The position numbers and the translations under genes were made by a program. A stretch of DNA of 64,000 nucleotides from Akkermansia muciniphila (GTDB lineage: Bacteria; Verrucomicrobiota; Verrucomicrobiia; Verrucomicrobiales; Akkermansiaceae), in contig CAMCIC010000009.1 in the NCBI GenBank assembly GCA_945874895.1, forward strand, positions 1-64,000. Reading direction: 5' to 3'. Below the pieces are notes generated by a model. It searched no databases. It was not told the DNA's origin and saw only the letters and a list, made by a program, of their open reading frames with translations. This document shows, in pieces, positions 44,201-50,598 of this stretch; the stretch's first letter is position 1; every line of letters starts with the position of its first letter.

Positions 44201-44816
44201 GAAAGCCGCCCAACAAGCGCAGCAAGGTCAACAGCAACAAGCAACGCAGCAACATTCCCAGTCGCAACAAAGTTTCGCGCAAAGCGCACAAGCGCTCGCT
44301 CAAGCCGCGAAGGAAATGTCCCAAGCTGCTGCCCAGGCCGCTCAACAACCAGCTTCCCCACAACAGGCTCCGGCATCGCCCGAAGCTCTCGCCGAGGCTT
44401 TTCAACAAGCGTCTCAGGCGAGTGAAAATGCATCGCCTCAGCAAGCGGCCCAGCAGTCTCAACGTGCGGCTCAGGCCTTGCAACAAGCAGCCCAATCGGC
44501 CAAGGCTCGCATGCAAGGGCAAAGCCAGCCCCGCACGAAGCCTTCATCGCCGCAAGCACCGGGCAGTGCGCAGCCTAGCAATCCTAGCGAACAAGCTGGT
44601 GAGATGGCGAACGAAGCCGAACGCCCCGCCGAGGCCGATCCTGGTGTGCCACCGGAACTCGCGAAGCTAGGCATTAGTGCCGCCGACTGGGAAAAAATCC
44701 AGAACAACCTGCGCGCCGATGTGGGTGGTGGCGGTGCCGCCGGTATCCCCGAGGAATACCGCGAACTGGTGAAAGGTTACTTTCAAAGTATGTCCACTTC
44801 TCCTCAGAAAAAATAA
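41271..44816 (+). CDS. Giant DUF4175-like membrane protein with Gln/Ala-rich coiled coil
   Basis: The 1181-residue protein has three N-terminal spans (about 30-52, 62-82, 155-174) and a beta-rich extracytoplasmic region (about 200-510), a layout like DUF4175 proteins. From about 520 to 1110 it is an almost uninterrupted alpha-helical low-complexity stretch dominated by Gln, Ala and Glu. It ends in a compact conserved-looking tail (LGISAADWEKIQNN ... IPEEYRELVKGYFQSM). The long helix could reach far across the periplasm or scaffold the complex. Two ATGs, 41271 and 41280, are possible. It lies 4 bases after the VWA gene. The 406-residue antisense frame here comes from base composition only. Confidence 0.8.
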   Translation: MSCMLEKSSPSAIDQSLARLLRQIRRTQVWRACSMIITVAVLGALISMAADWLFAPLAEWTRWLLFFMWVVSLVGSFRWAWAPVFRVISPVALARWLEVRHPEMQERISTALELQGQENGVSIGLMEELRRAAACDASAIDPRGEVRSVSRYRRWTRPAAFLTGCFILLLVCWPESSLRLLVRAVAPFSDYGNAGAACFAVSPGDIELLEGDALRVEIAYRGGATELALHSKWENGITAREILTKTAEAFVYELQPVTRSFRYFVRAGRDESDSYSVTVWPRPALVDARLRVAAPEYLALEPRTEALDDQVTAVCGTAFHLTSKTNTAIESARLVVAGETIAEARVSTVSGTSQFTLDWTLDAPGLVEAKVVLRHRLGHEIEAHAFATEMIEDQIPQVVLLSPMQQKLRLRPDEQLELSYEVLEDYALARVAVELSEKGDKPMALGQNLPLRVEGSKPQRFRGSAMLSIGDLKMRMGGKREFLIRLRAEDGKPADRAGPGIGYSNWLSIRIDEEAESLVRQELREQHEGAMKEIDETIRQVREARQQIDQHKEQVKKGDLTPKVEKALQEAAEKLAEAQEKTHRLGQKMEEGVHALLANDVKQAAEKMEQSRESMENAPLQDEEAQREDKMQQARDQAEESIRKLEQVKQEMQKQNEKIQDLAKLQELAQKQQEVARQAQQQTEQQQENSNEKSAKEWQQQQQQVAQQLREELKQQPQALAEVLKEQARQAEELSQQAEEISQSQEQLQQQSEKAATAEKSSDPAQQEQIERQSQQAIQQALAQEQAKIAEETAQQLEQAREQRSALADELPAAQAATENAKEQLAKESPKAAARAAQAAQEALEKASAQADEAAKEVQQGQAQADAAKESNEQNQTQGEEAASAEASAPAEAAQQAEMAAAAEALEHLTERQAMVAEAARDLAEGNTAEALEQLQQAQAQSAEELAQAIAAAPQAQPSAPMQQAEQSSQKGSQQAQKAAQQAQQGQQQQATQQHSQSQQSFAQSAQALAQAAKEMSQAAAQAAQQPASPQQAPASPEALAEAFQQASQASENASPQQAAQQSQRAAQALQQAAQSAKARMQGQSQPRTKPSSPQAPGSAQPSNPSEQAGEMANEAERPAEADPGVPPELAKLGISAADWEKIQNNLRADVGGGGAAGIPEEYRELVKGYFQSMSTSPQKK

Positions 44817-44820
44817 TCCA

Positions 44821-45882
44821 ATGAATCGTTTTTTTAGCATAATCTTTGCCATCGTAATGGGGACCATCTGCCATGCGGCGGAAGAGGGCTTAGACCCAGT
44901 ATTCGCGAAGTGGCGCGATCGTGTGGACCCATCGGTGGAAAAAGCTCTGACCTATCTCTCCCGTGTGCAAAAAACCGATGGCTCGTTTCCAGAAAATTTC
45001 GGCGAATCCACTGGCATTCCTGCCTTGGTTGGTATGACTTTCCTTTCCAAAGGTCACTTGCCCACCGAGGGACCTTACACACAAACGATCAACAAGTGCA
45101 TCGATTTTCTTTTGTCCAACCAGCGCGACGACGGGCTTTTTGAAAAAGGCCACGCCGGCAGCGGGCCGATGTATGCGCACAACATTGCCACGCTCTTTCT
45201 CTCGGAAGTCAGCGGCATGGTGGAACCGGGCCGACAGAAAAAAATCAGCGTCGCCCTGCCCAAGGCGCTGCATCTCATTCTACGCGCTCAGGCGGTGAAA
45301 AAGGATGACCGCAATCGCGGCGGCTGGCGCTATCATCCCGGCTCCAACGACAGTGATACCTCATGCAGTGGTTGGGCTTTGATGGCCTTGCGTTCTGCCA
45401 AACTCAACGGAGCGGCCGTGCCGGATGAGGCTATCGATAAGGCCCTGCAATATCTGAAGCGCCATCAACACGCCACCAAGGGCTGTTTCGGCTACACCGA
45501 CTACGAGGGCCACGCGCGCTCTCTCACCGGAATGGGTCTCTTGTGTCTCGAACTCTGTGGACAGCACGGCAAACCGGAAACCGTAGCCGCAGCGGACTAC
45601 ATTATGAAAACCTTCCGCGATCTGCCCGGCAACCAATTCGAATTTTATGGCAACTATTACAATGCCCAGGGCACCTTTCAAACCGGCGGGCGCTACTGGA
45701 GCGAGTATGCCGAGTGGATGTATGATACGTATCTGAAAAAACAAAACGAGGACGGCTCCTGGAATAGCAACGAAGCTGGGCGCGTCTACGGCACCGCCAT
45801 CATGACTCTCGCCTTCACCGTGCCCTATCGCCAGCTGCCTATCTACCAGCGCGACGAAACCGTGGCGGAACAGGGGGAGTGA
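44821..45882 (+). CDS. Secreted squalene-cyclase/prenyltransferase-repeat toroid protein
   Basis: The 353-residue protein has a signal peptide (MNRFFSIIFAIVMGTICHA) and repeats of the alpha/alpha-toroid type seen in terpene cyclases, for example YLSRVQKTDGSFPENFG, FLLSNQRDDGLFEKG, GGWRYHPGSNDSDTSCSGWA and YLKKQNEDGSWNS. The QW-like repeats are present, but a full DxDD catalytic acid motif is not clearly seen, so it may be a binding protein rather than an enzyme. Secreted toroid proteins of this kind recur beside MoxR/VWA genes in Planctomycetes and Verrucomicrobiota. It starts 4 bases after the previous stop and closes the cluster. Confidence 0.82.
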   Translation: MNRFFSIIFAIVMGTICHAAEEGLDPVFAKWRDRVDPSVEKALTYLSRVQKTDGSFPENFGESTGIPALVGMTFLSKGHLPTEGPYTQTINKCIDFLLSNQRDDGLFEKGHAGSGPMYAHNIATLFLSEVSGMVEPGRQKKISVALPKALHLILRAQAVKKDDRNRGGWRYHPGSNDSDTSCSGWALMALRSAKLNGAAVPDEAIDKALQYLKRHQHATKGCFGYTDYEGHARSLTGMGLLCLELCGQHGKPETVAAADYIMKTFRDLPGNQFEFYGNYYNAQGTFQTGGRYWSEYAEWMYDTYLKKQNEDGSWNSNEAGRVYGTAIMTLAFTVPYRQLPIYQRDETVAEQGE

Positions 45883-45922
45883 ATGTGCTTCCTTGCCTGC
45901 GCGATGCGGCACTCCTCATCGA

Positions 45923-46363
45923 TCATTCGCTGGTGATAATGTCTCTTCCCTTACTGTGTGTGTGTGTAAGCCACTTCTGTTCACTCATCCGTTGCTCGAA
46001 GTCACTGGGCTTCAGCTCTGGATGGTATTCGAACACTCTGGCTCCCAGAGTTGCCAGCAGGGCAACCCGACCTCTTTCCCTATCGGTCTGCAAGTCTTCT
46101 GATACCGCACGGAATACTTCTGGATGCTTTGCAAACGCGGCTCCGGTAAGAGCGATCTGATAATAGGATATGGCTCCGTCCGCAGGATAGTTCAGAAGGT
46201 CTCTCAAGTGTTCGGGTGTAGGATGGACATCGATACGGGCGGATAGTGAATCAAGCTCCTCATACGGATTGTTTTCTCCTGTGCTGAAAACAAACAATAC
46301 GGCAATTCCCAGGCAAAGCATTCCGAACAATAGGATTGCAGATCGAGCTATGGTCTTCTTCAT
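45923..46363 (-). CDS. Hypothetical membrane-anchored protein
   Basis: I do not recognise this 146-residue protein. One N-terminal membrane span or signal (ARSAILLFGMLCLGIAVLFVF) is followed by a soluble helical part with HPTPEHLRDLLNYPADGAIS, VSEDLQTDRERGRVALLATL and a basic end. The codon pattern fits a real gene, and a TAGAAT -10 sits 6 bases before the ATG. It converges with the MoxR-cluster toroid gene and is transcribed by itself. Confidence 0.65.
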   Translation of the reverse strand: MKKTIARSAILLFGMLCLGIAVLFVFSTGENNPYEELDSLSARIDVHPTPEHLRDLLNYPADGAISYYQIALTGAAFAKHPEVFRAVSEDLQTDRERGRVALLATLGARVFEYHPELKPSDFEQRMSEQKWLTHTHSKGRDIITSE

Positions 46364-46369
46364 GGTGCG

Positions 46370-46375
46370 ATTCTA
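46370..46375 (-). promoter_or_regulatory. Predicted -10 of the 146-residue hypothetical gene (leaderless)
   Basis: Minus-strand TAGAAT (5 of 6 to consensus) ends exactly 6 bases before the ATG at 46363. No good -35 is seen at 16-18 bases. The spacing fits the leaderless pattern seen at other genes here. Confidence 0.4.
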
Positions 46376-46445
46376 AAGGAGAATATCATGAATTCACATC
46401 CCGCTCGATCGTTGGAAGCAAACGCGGACTTCGCTTGATAGAAAA

Positions 46446-46598
46446 TCAGGTTTTTGTTTCTGCAACAATGAATTTCCTGAGGAAACGTTCGTCTATCAGG
46501 ATGCGGCATCGGGGAGTCAGGAGCGGTGGATCTGCCTCCCGCAAGGCGATGACCCGCTGCCACTCCCGCAAGTCATCCGAGTCAGCACATAGGAAAAT
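46446..46598 (-). pseudogene. Short coding-like frame without ATG (gene remnant or unusual start)
   Basis: The minus-strand frame reads about 50 codons to a TGA, with a protein-like sequence including DSDDLREWQRVIALREAD and RCRILIDERFLRKFIV, and the G/C-rich third positions of a real gene. It is bounded upstream by a TAA at 46614-46616 and contains no ATG; the only starts are ATT (46598) or an internal TTG. It could be the 3' remnant of a decayed gene or a small gene with a rare start. I do not recognise the family. Confidence 0.35.
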
Positions 46599-46711
46599 CC
46601 TTCGTGATCGATTTTATGCGATGTGTGCGGTTGGTGGTGAGCCAACTCCGCGTTGATGAAACATTTGCCCCGCGCATGGCGTAGTTTCCCTGTTCCGCGC
46701 TGCAACTCCGC

Positions 46712-46739
46712 TTGCGTGAAGACAAAACTCTGGTATTTT
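46712..46739 (+). promoter_or_regulatory. Predicted promoter of the PVC cytochrome gene
   Basis: TTGCGT (46712-46717), 16 bases, TATTTT (46734-46739). Transcription should begin near 46746, giving an 8-base leader before the ATG at 46754. Confidence 0.35.
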
Positions 46740-46753
46740 TGCTGACTGACAAC

Positions 46754-49057
46754 ATGAAAACCCGCATCACTTCTCTTTTTCTGGCCTCGCTAACTCTCGC
46801 CATGGGCCAAAACGGCAATCGTAAGGAGCATCACTCGATGGAGCCTGTGGTGCCTGCGAATTTGATTCCACCCGCTCCTGTGTTGAGCCCGGAGCAAGAG
46901 CTGAAAACCTTTCAACTTGCGCCTGGATTCGCGATCGAGCCCTTTGCCACCGAACCATTGGTAGAAAAACCCATCGCGCTGGATTTCGATCCCGCGGGTC
47001 GCGCTTGGGTGGTGGAAATGATCGGCTACATGATGGACCTGGATGGCAAGGATGAAAAAGTGCCGCAGGGTCGCATCGTCGTGCTGGAAGATACGAATCA
47101 AGACGGCAAGGCCGACAAACGCACGATATTTTTGGAAAAAATCCTGCTGCCTCGCGCGGTGGCGGTGTATCCCGATGGCATTCTTTACCTTGACGACCAA
47201 GACCTGCGCTGGATCAAGCGTGATGGTCTCAAGCCCGTGGGCGAATCCATCGTGGCGGCGCCGAAGTTCATCGAGGCCGGCAACGTCGAACACAAGGTCA
47301 ACGGCTTGGTGCGCAATCTCGATAACTGGCACTACAATGCCAAGTCCGGCAAGCGCGTGCGCCGCGATGGCGATAAGTGGCTGGTGGAGGCCACGCCTTT
47401 CCGCGGCCAGTGGGGCATCGCCCAAGACAACTACGGCCGCCTCTATCATAACAACAACTCGACCTTTTTGTTTGGTGATTTTCTCGCGCCCAATTTGCTC
47501 GCAGGCAATCCCGGAGTAAACATGAAAGTTTCCGATGTGTCGCAGCTCGGACCGAACAACACCTATCCTGCCCGCGTGACGCCGGGTGTGAATCGCGCTT
47601 ACATTCAGAAGTCGAATGGATACACCTCTGACACCCTTGATCCCAAGACTTTCAAATTGCTGCTCACCTCCGCATCCGCTGGTCCTACGATCTATCGCGG
47701 CACCAATTTCCCGAAGGAATGGCAGGGTCGCGGTTTCACACCGGAGTCGGTGGTGCAATTGGTCAAAGCCATCGCGATCGAGGAAAGCGACAGCAAACTG
47801 ACTGGCTCGCATCCGCTGGGGAAGAGTGAGTTTTTGACATCCACTGACGAGCGTTTCCGTCCGGTGAACATGTATAACGCGCCCGATGGTTCCTTGCTGG
47901 TGTTGGACATGTATCACGGCATCATCCAGGATCGCTTTTTCATGACCTCCTACTTGCGCCAGCAATACGCCTCGCGCAAGCTTGACGGCCCAGCCACGGG
48001 TCAGGGACGCATCTGGCGTGTCACATCGAAAGCGGGCAAGTTGGAAAAAATCGCGAACGCCGAGACGATGAAGGCGGAGGATTTGGTCAAACAACTCGCG
48101 CATCCGAACGGTTGGCATCGCGACATCGCCCAGCGCGAGTTGGTCAATCGCAAAGATTTTTCCGTCTTGCCCCTGTTGGTAAAATTGATCGGCATCAACG
48201 AGCGTCCGCTCGCGCAAATCCATGCTTTATGGACCTTGGAAGGTATGGGCAAACTCGACGCGGCTGCAGTGGCGCAGGCCTTGAAGGCATCCGATGCCAA
48301 AGTAGTCGTATCTGCCTTATGGGCGGCGAGCAAACTCCCCGAAGCAGAGATGAAGAAGTTGTCTCCCGCGCTATTGGCATTCGCTCCGAAAAATGACGAG
48401 CAGGCCATTTACCTCGCTCGTGTCCTCGGTCCCGTTGGCACCCCGGAAGCTTTCGCGCGCTTGCACAAGTTGCTCGAGGACAACGCGAAAAATCCTTTGA
48501 TCAAAGCTGCTGCTTTTGCCGGACTGGATCACCATGAGATCGCCTTCAAATCGCAGATCGAGGGCAAGTACAAGGACAAGACGTTGCTTGCTTGGCTCGA
48601 CCAAGGCGCAGCCAGTGCCGGTAAAGCCGCGGTCTCCGGGTCTGGATTGAAAGGTGAACATCTCGCTTCGTTCGAACGCGGTAAGGCGCACTACTCGGGC
48701 GCTGCCGCTTGTTTCGGATGCCATGGTGCCTCGGGTGAAGGTGTGCCGAACCTCGGCCCACCGCTGGATGAGTCCGAATACGTGACGGGCGATTCGGAGC
48801 GATTGGTGAAAATCCTGCTCCACGGCCTCACAGGTCCCATCACGGTCGCGGGCATCGAATACAAACCCACTGCCGACATGCCAGGCTTGATGCAGAACCC
48901 GCTGATGAAAGATGCGGACATCGCTGACATCGCCACCTACATCCGCCACGAGTGGTCGAACAAAGCATCCATGGTTCCCTCAGAAACGGTTAGCAAAGTG
49001 CGCAAAGACACCGCCACCCATACGGGAAGCCCGTATCGCGCGGAGGATTTGAAGTGA
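46754..49057 (+). CDS. PVC-type membrane-bound dehydrogenase with HEAT-like repeats and c-type cytochrome domain
   Basis: The 767-residue secreted protein has a signal peptide (TSLFLASLTLAMGQ), an N-terminal beta-propeller of the PVC membrane-bound dehydrogenase type (about 60-430; GFAIEPFATEPLVEKPIALDF split over two strands and GRAWVVEMIGY), HEAT-like helices (about 440-600), and a cytochrome c domain with CFGCHG at about 653. The heme should be attached at the CxxCH, with the methionine ligand near ADMPGLMQNP. It likely oxidises a sugar or alcohol in the periplasm; the substrate is unknown. The ATG at 46754 is preferred for the signal peptide. It ends facing the DUF1501 gene across a strong bidirectional terminator. 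Confidence 0.88.
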   Translation: MKTRITSLFLASLTLAMGQNGNRKEHHSMEPVVPANLIPPAPVLSPEQELKTFQLAPGFAIEPFATEPLVEKPIALDFDPAGRAWVVEMIGYMMDLDGKDEKVPQGRIVVLEDTNQDGKADKRTIFLEKILLPRAVAVYPDGILYLDDQDLRWIKRDGLKPVGESIVAAPKFIEAGNVEHKVNGLVRNLDNWHYNAKSGKRVRRDGDKWLVEATPFRGQWGIAQDNYGRLYHNNNSTFLFGDFLAPNLLAGNPGVNMKVSDVSQLGPNNTYPARVTPGVNRAYIQKSNGYTSDTLDPKTFKLLLTSASAGPTIYRGTNFPKEWQGRGFTPESVVQLVKAIAIEESDSKLTGSHPLGKSEFLTSTDERFRPVNMYNAPDGSLLVLDMYHGIIQDRFFMTSYLRQQYASRKLDGPATGQGRIWRVTSKAGKLEKIANAETMKAEDLVKQLAHPNGWHRDIAQRELVNRKDFSVLPLLVKLIGINERPLAQIHALWTLEGMGKLDAAAVAQALKASDAKVVVSALWAASKLPEAEMKKLSPALLAFAPKNDEQAIYLARVLGPVGTPEAFARLHKLLEDNAKNPLIKAAAFAGLDHHEIAFKSQIEGKYKDKTLLAWLDQGAASAGKAAVSGSGLKGEHLASFERGKAHYSGAAACFGCHGASGEGVPNLGPPLDESEYVTGDSERLVKILLHGLTGPITVAGIEYKPTADMPGLMQNPLMKDADIADIATYIRHEWSNKASMVPSETVSKVRKDTATHTGSPYRAEDLK

Positions 49058-49175
49058 TCGTTCCTGCGAACCAAATCCCGATGCCGCGGAGGATGCGGAA
49101 GAACACCGACTCTTCCAGTTATCGAGCTTGAGAGTTGACGAAATCAACCATTTCCAATCCTATAAGGCACGAAAC

Positions 49176-49225
49176 AAAAATCGCGGCGTTGAGGTGTGTT
49201 TCACCTCGGGCGCCGCGATTTTTTT
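49176..49225. terminator. Strong bidirectional intrinsic terminator
   Basis: AAAAATCGCGGCG (49176-49188) pairs perfectly with CGCCGCGATTTTT (49211-49223), and an inner GAGGTG (49191-49196) with CACCTC (49202-49207). An A-tract on the left and a 7-T run on the right make it work for both converging genes: the PVC cytochrome gene on the plus strand and the DUF1501 gene on the minus strand. Confidence 0.9.
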
Positions 49226-49245
49226 GCGCAAGACAATCCGATAGA

Positions 49246-50544
49246 TTAGGCGAAGACTTGATCCACTGGCACGCCTTTGTCGGCGATCTTGAAGGGGCGC
49301 TTGGACGGGGACATGATGACCAGATCGTGGGGTAGGCCGAGGGCCTTGGCGATGGTGGCGTTGAAATCCTGCACGGTGACGGGGTTGGCTTTGACTTTTC
49401 CGCCGCTGGCATCGGTCTCACCGTGCTTGTAGCCGCCCTTGATGCCACCGCCTGCCAGCAGGCAGCTGTAGGCGCTGGGATGGTGATCGCGACCGTCCTT
49501 ATGCTCGGCCTTGATTTCTGGCGTGCGACCGAACTCCGTGGCCACCACAACGAGTGTGTCCTTGAGTTTTCCGCGCTTGTCGAGGTCGGTGATGAGCGCA
49601 GCATAGGCTTGGTCGAACTCCTTGCATCGACCTTCCACGGCGGTGAAGTTATCGTAGTGGGTATCCCAACCGCCGAGCTGCACCTCCACAAAACGCACGC
49701 CGTGTTCCACTAGGCGTCGTGCGAGCAGGCATCCTTGGGCGAAACGGCTGGTCCCGTAGAGTTTTTTCGTAGCCTCGGATTCCTCGTTGAGGTTGAAGGC
49801 CTTGAGATCCTTCGAGTTCATGAGGCGGATCGCTTCTTGATAGAGATCCTGATAGGCCTGGACATCGGCATTGGCGTAGCGGCCGTGGAATTGCTTGTTG
49901 AGTTTATCAGCGAGGCTGAGGCGACGATCGAAATTCTCTTTGGTCACATCGGTCACGCGGCGGGAATCCTGCAGTCCTTCTTGAGGGCTGCCGATGGGAG
50001 CGGCCGCATACTTGGCGCCGAAAAATCCGCCACCCGAATGATCAGCTGGGGTATCGATGGAGACAAATCCGGGGATTTCCTGATTGATGCGGCCACCGAG
50101 TTTCATCACCCACGAGCCCAGAGAAGGATGCTTGATGGTGCCGCGCAGGTTGTAGCTGGTATGCATCACGTAGGCACCTTGTTCGTGAGCGCCTTGGATG
50201 GATGTCATGGAATTGATCACGGCGACCTTGTCCATGACCTTTGCGGTTTCTGGCAAGTAATGACCGACCATGATGCCATCTGCTGCGCTGGCAATCGCGT
50301 TGGTGGGGCCCATTACCTCTTTTTTCTTCGGTTTGGGGTCGAAGGTATCGACGTGACTCATGCCACCTGACATGAAAAGGTAGATGACGTGTTTTGCCTT
50401 GGCAATATCCGCCGCAGAGGCGGGAGCTGCTTCGGCGATGCTGGCTCCCATCATGGGGAACAAATGCACACCAAGGTAGGTGCGGGCGGCATTGGAAAGA
50501 AACTGCCGGCGGGTGAATTCATCGGGTTTTTGGAAAGGGTTCAT
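49246..50544 (-). CDS. DUF1501 protein with a Tat signal
   Basis: The 432-residue protein begins with a twin-arginine signal (TRRQFLSNAARTYLGVH), so it is exported folded. It has the DUF1501 pattern, an alkaline-phosphatase/sulfatase-like fold: HVIYLFMSGGMSHVDTFDPK at the start of the fold, QLGGWDTHYDNF in the middle, and VVVATEFGRTPEIKAEHKDGRDHH near the end. The family is abundant in Planctomycetes and Verrucomicrobiota and almost always pairs with DUF1549/DUF1553 genes; its activity is unknown. The DUF1549/1553 gene lies just upstream with 54 bases between them, so they form one operon. Confidence 0.93.
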   Translation of the reverse strand: MNPFQKPDEFTRRQFLSNAARTYLGVHLFPMMGASIAEAAPASAADIAKAKHVIYLFMSGGMSHVDTFDPKPKKKEVMGPTNAIASAADGIMVGHYLPETAKVMDKVAVINSMTSIQGAHEQGAYVMHTSYNLRGTIKHPSLGSWVMKLGGRINQEIPGFVSIDTPADHSGGGFFGAKYAAAPIGSPQEGLQDSRRVTDVTKENFDRRLSLADKLNKQFHGRYANADVQAYQDLYQEAIRLMNSKDLKAFNLNEESEATKKLYGTSRFAQGCLLARRLVEHGVRFVEVQLGGWDTHYDNFTAVEGRCKEFDQAYAALITDLDKRGKLKDTLVVVATEFGRTPEIKAEHKDGRDHHPSAYSCLLAGGGIKGGYKHGETDASGGKVKANPVTVQDFNATIAKALGLPHDLVIMSPSKRPFKIADKGVPVDQVFA

Positions 50545-50598
50545 GTTCGTTCAAATTCAAATGTTATGTCTTATGTCTGTGAATTTCTTTTCTTCTTA

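Larger units (their letters stand above)
46376..46753. other. Sparse interval with one coding-like remnant
   Basis: Between the hypothetical gene and the PVC cytochrome gene I see only the ATG-less minus-strand frame (46446-46598) and the cytochrome promoter (46712-46739). Other frames of 60-106 codons lack start signals and recognisable sequence. Confidence 0.5.

Noticed and set aside
43339-44559. 406-codon minus-strand frame opposite the Gln-rich protein
   Set aside because: It exists because CAG/CAA-rich coding DNA gives stop-free Leu/Arg/Gly-rich antisense frames; there is no start signal and no protein pattern.
46790-48223. 477-codon minus-strand frame opposite the PVC cytochrome gene
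   Set aside because: The plus strand encodes a full recognisable protein across this span; the antisense frame has no family motif or start context.
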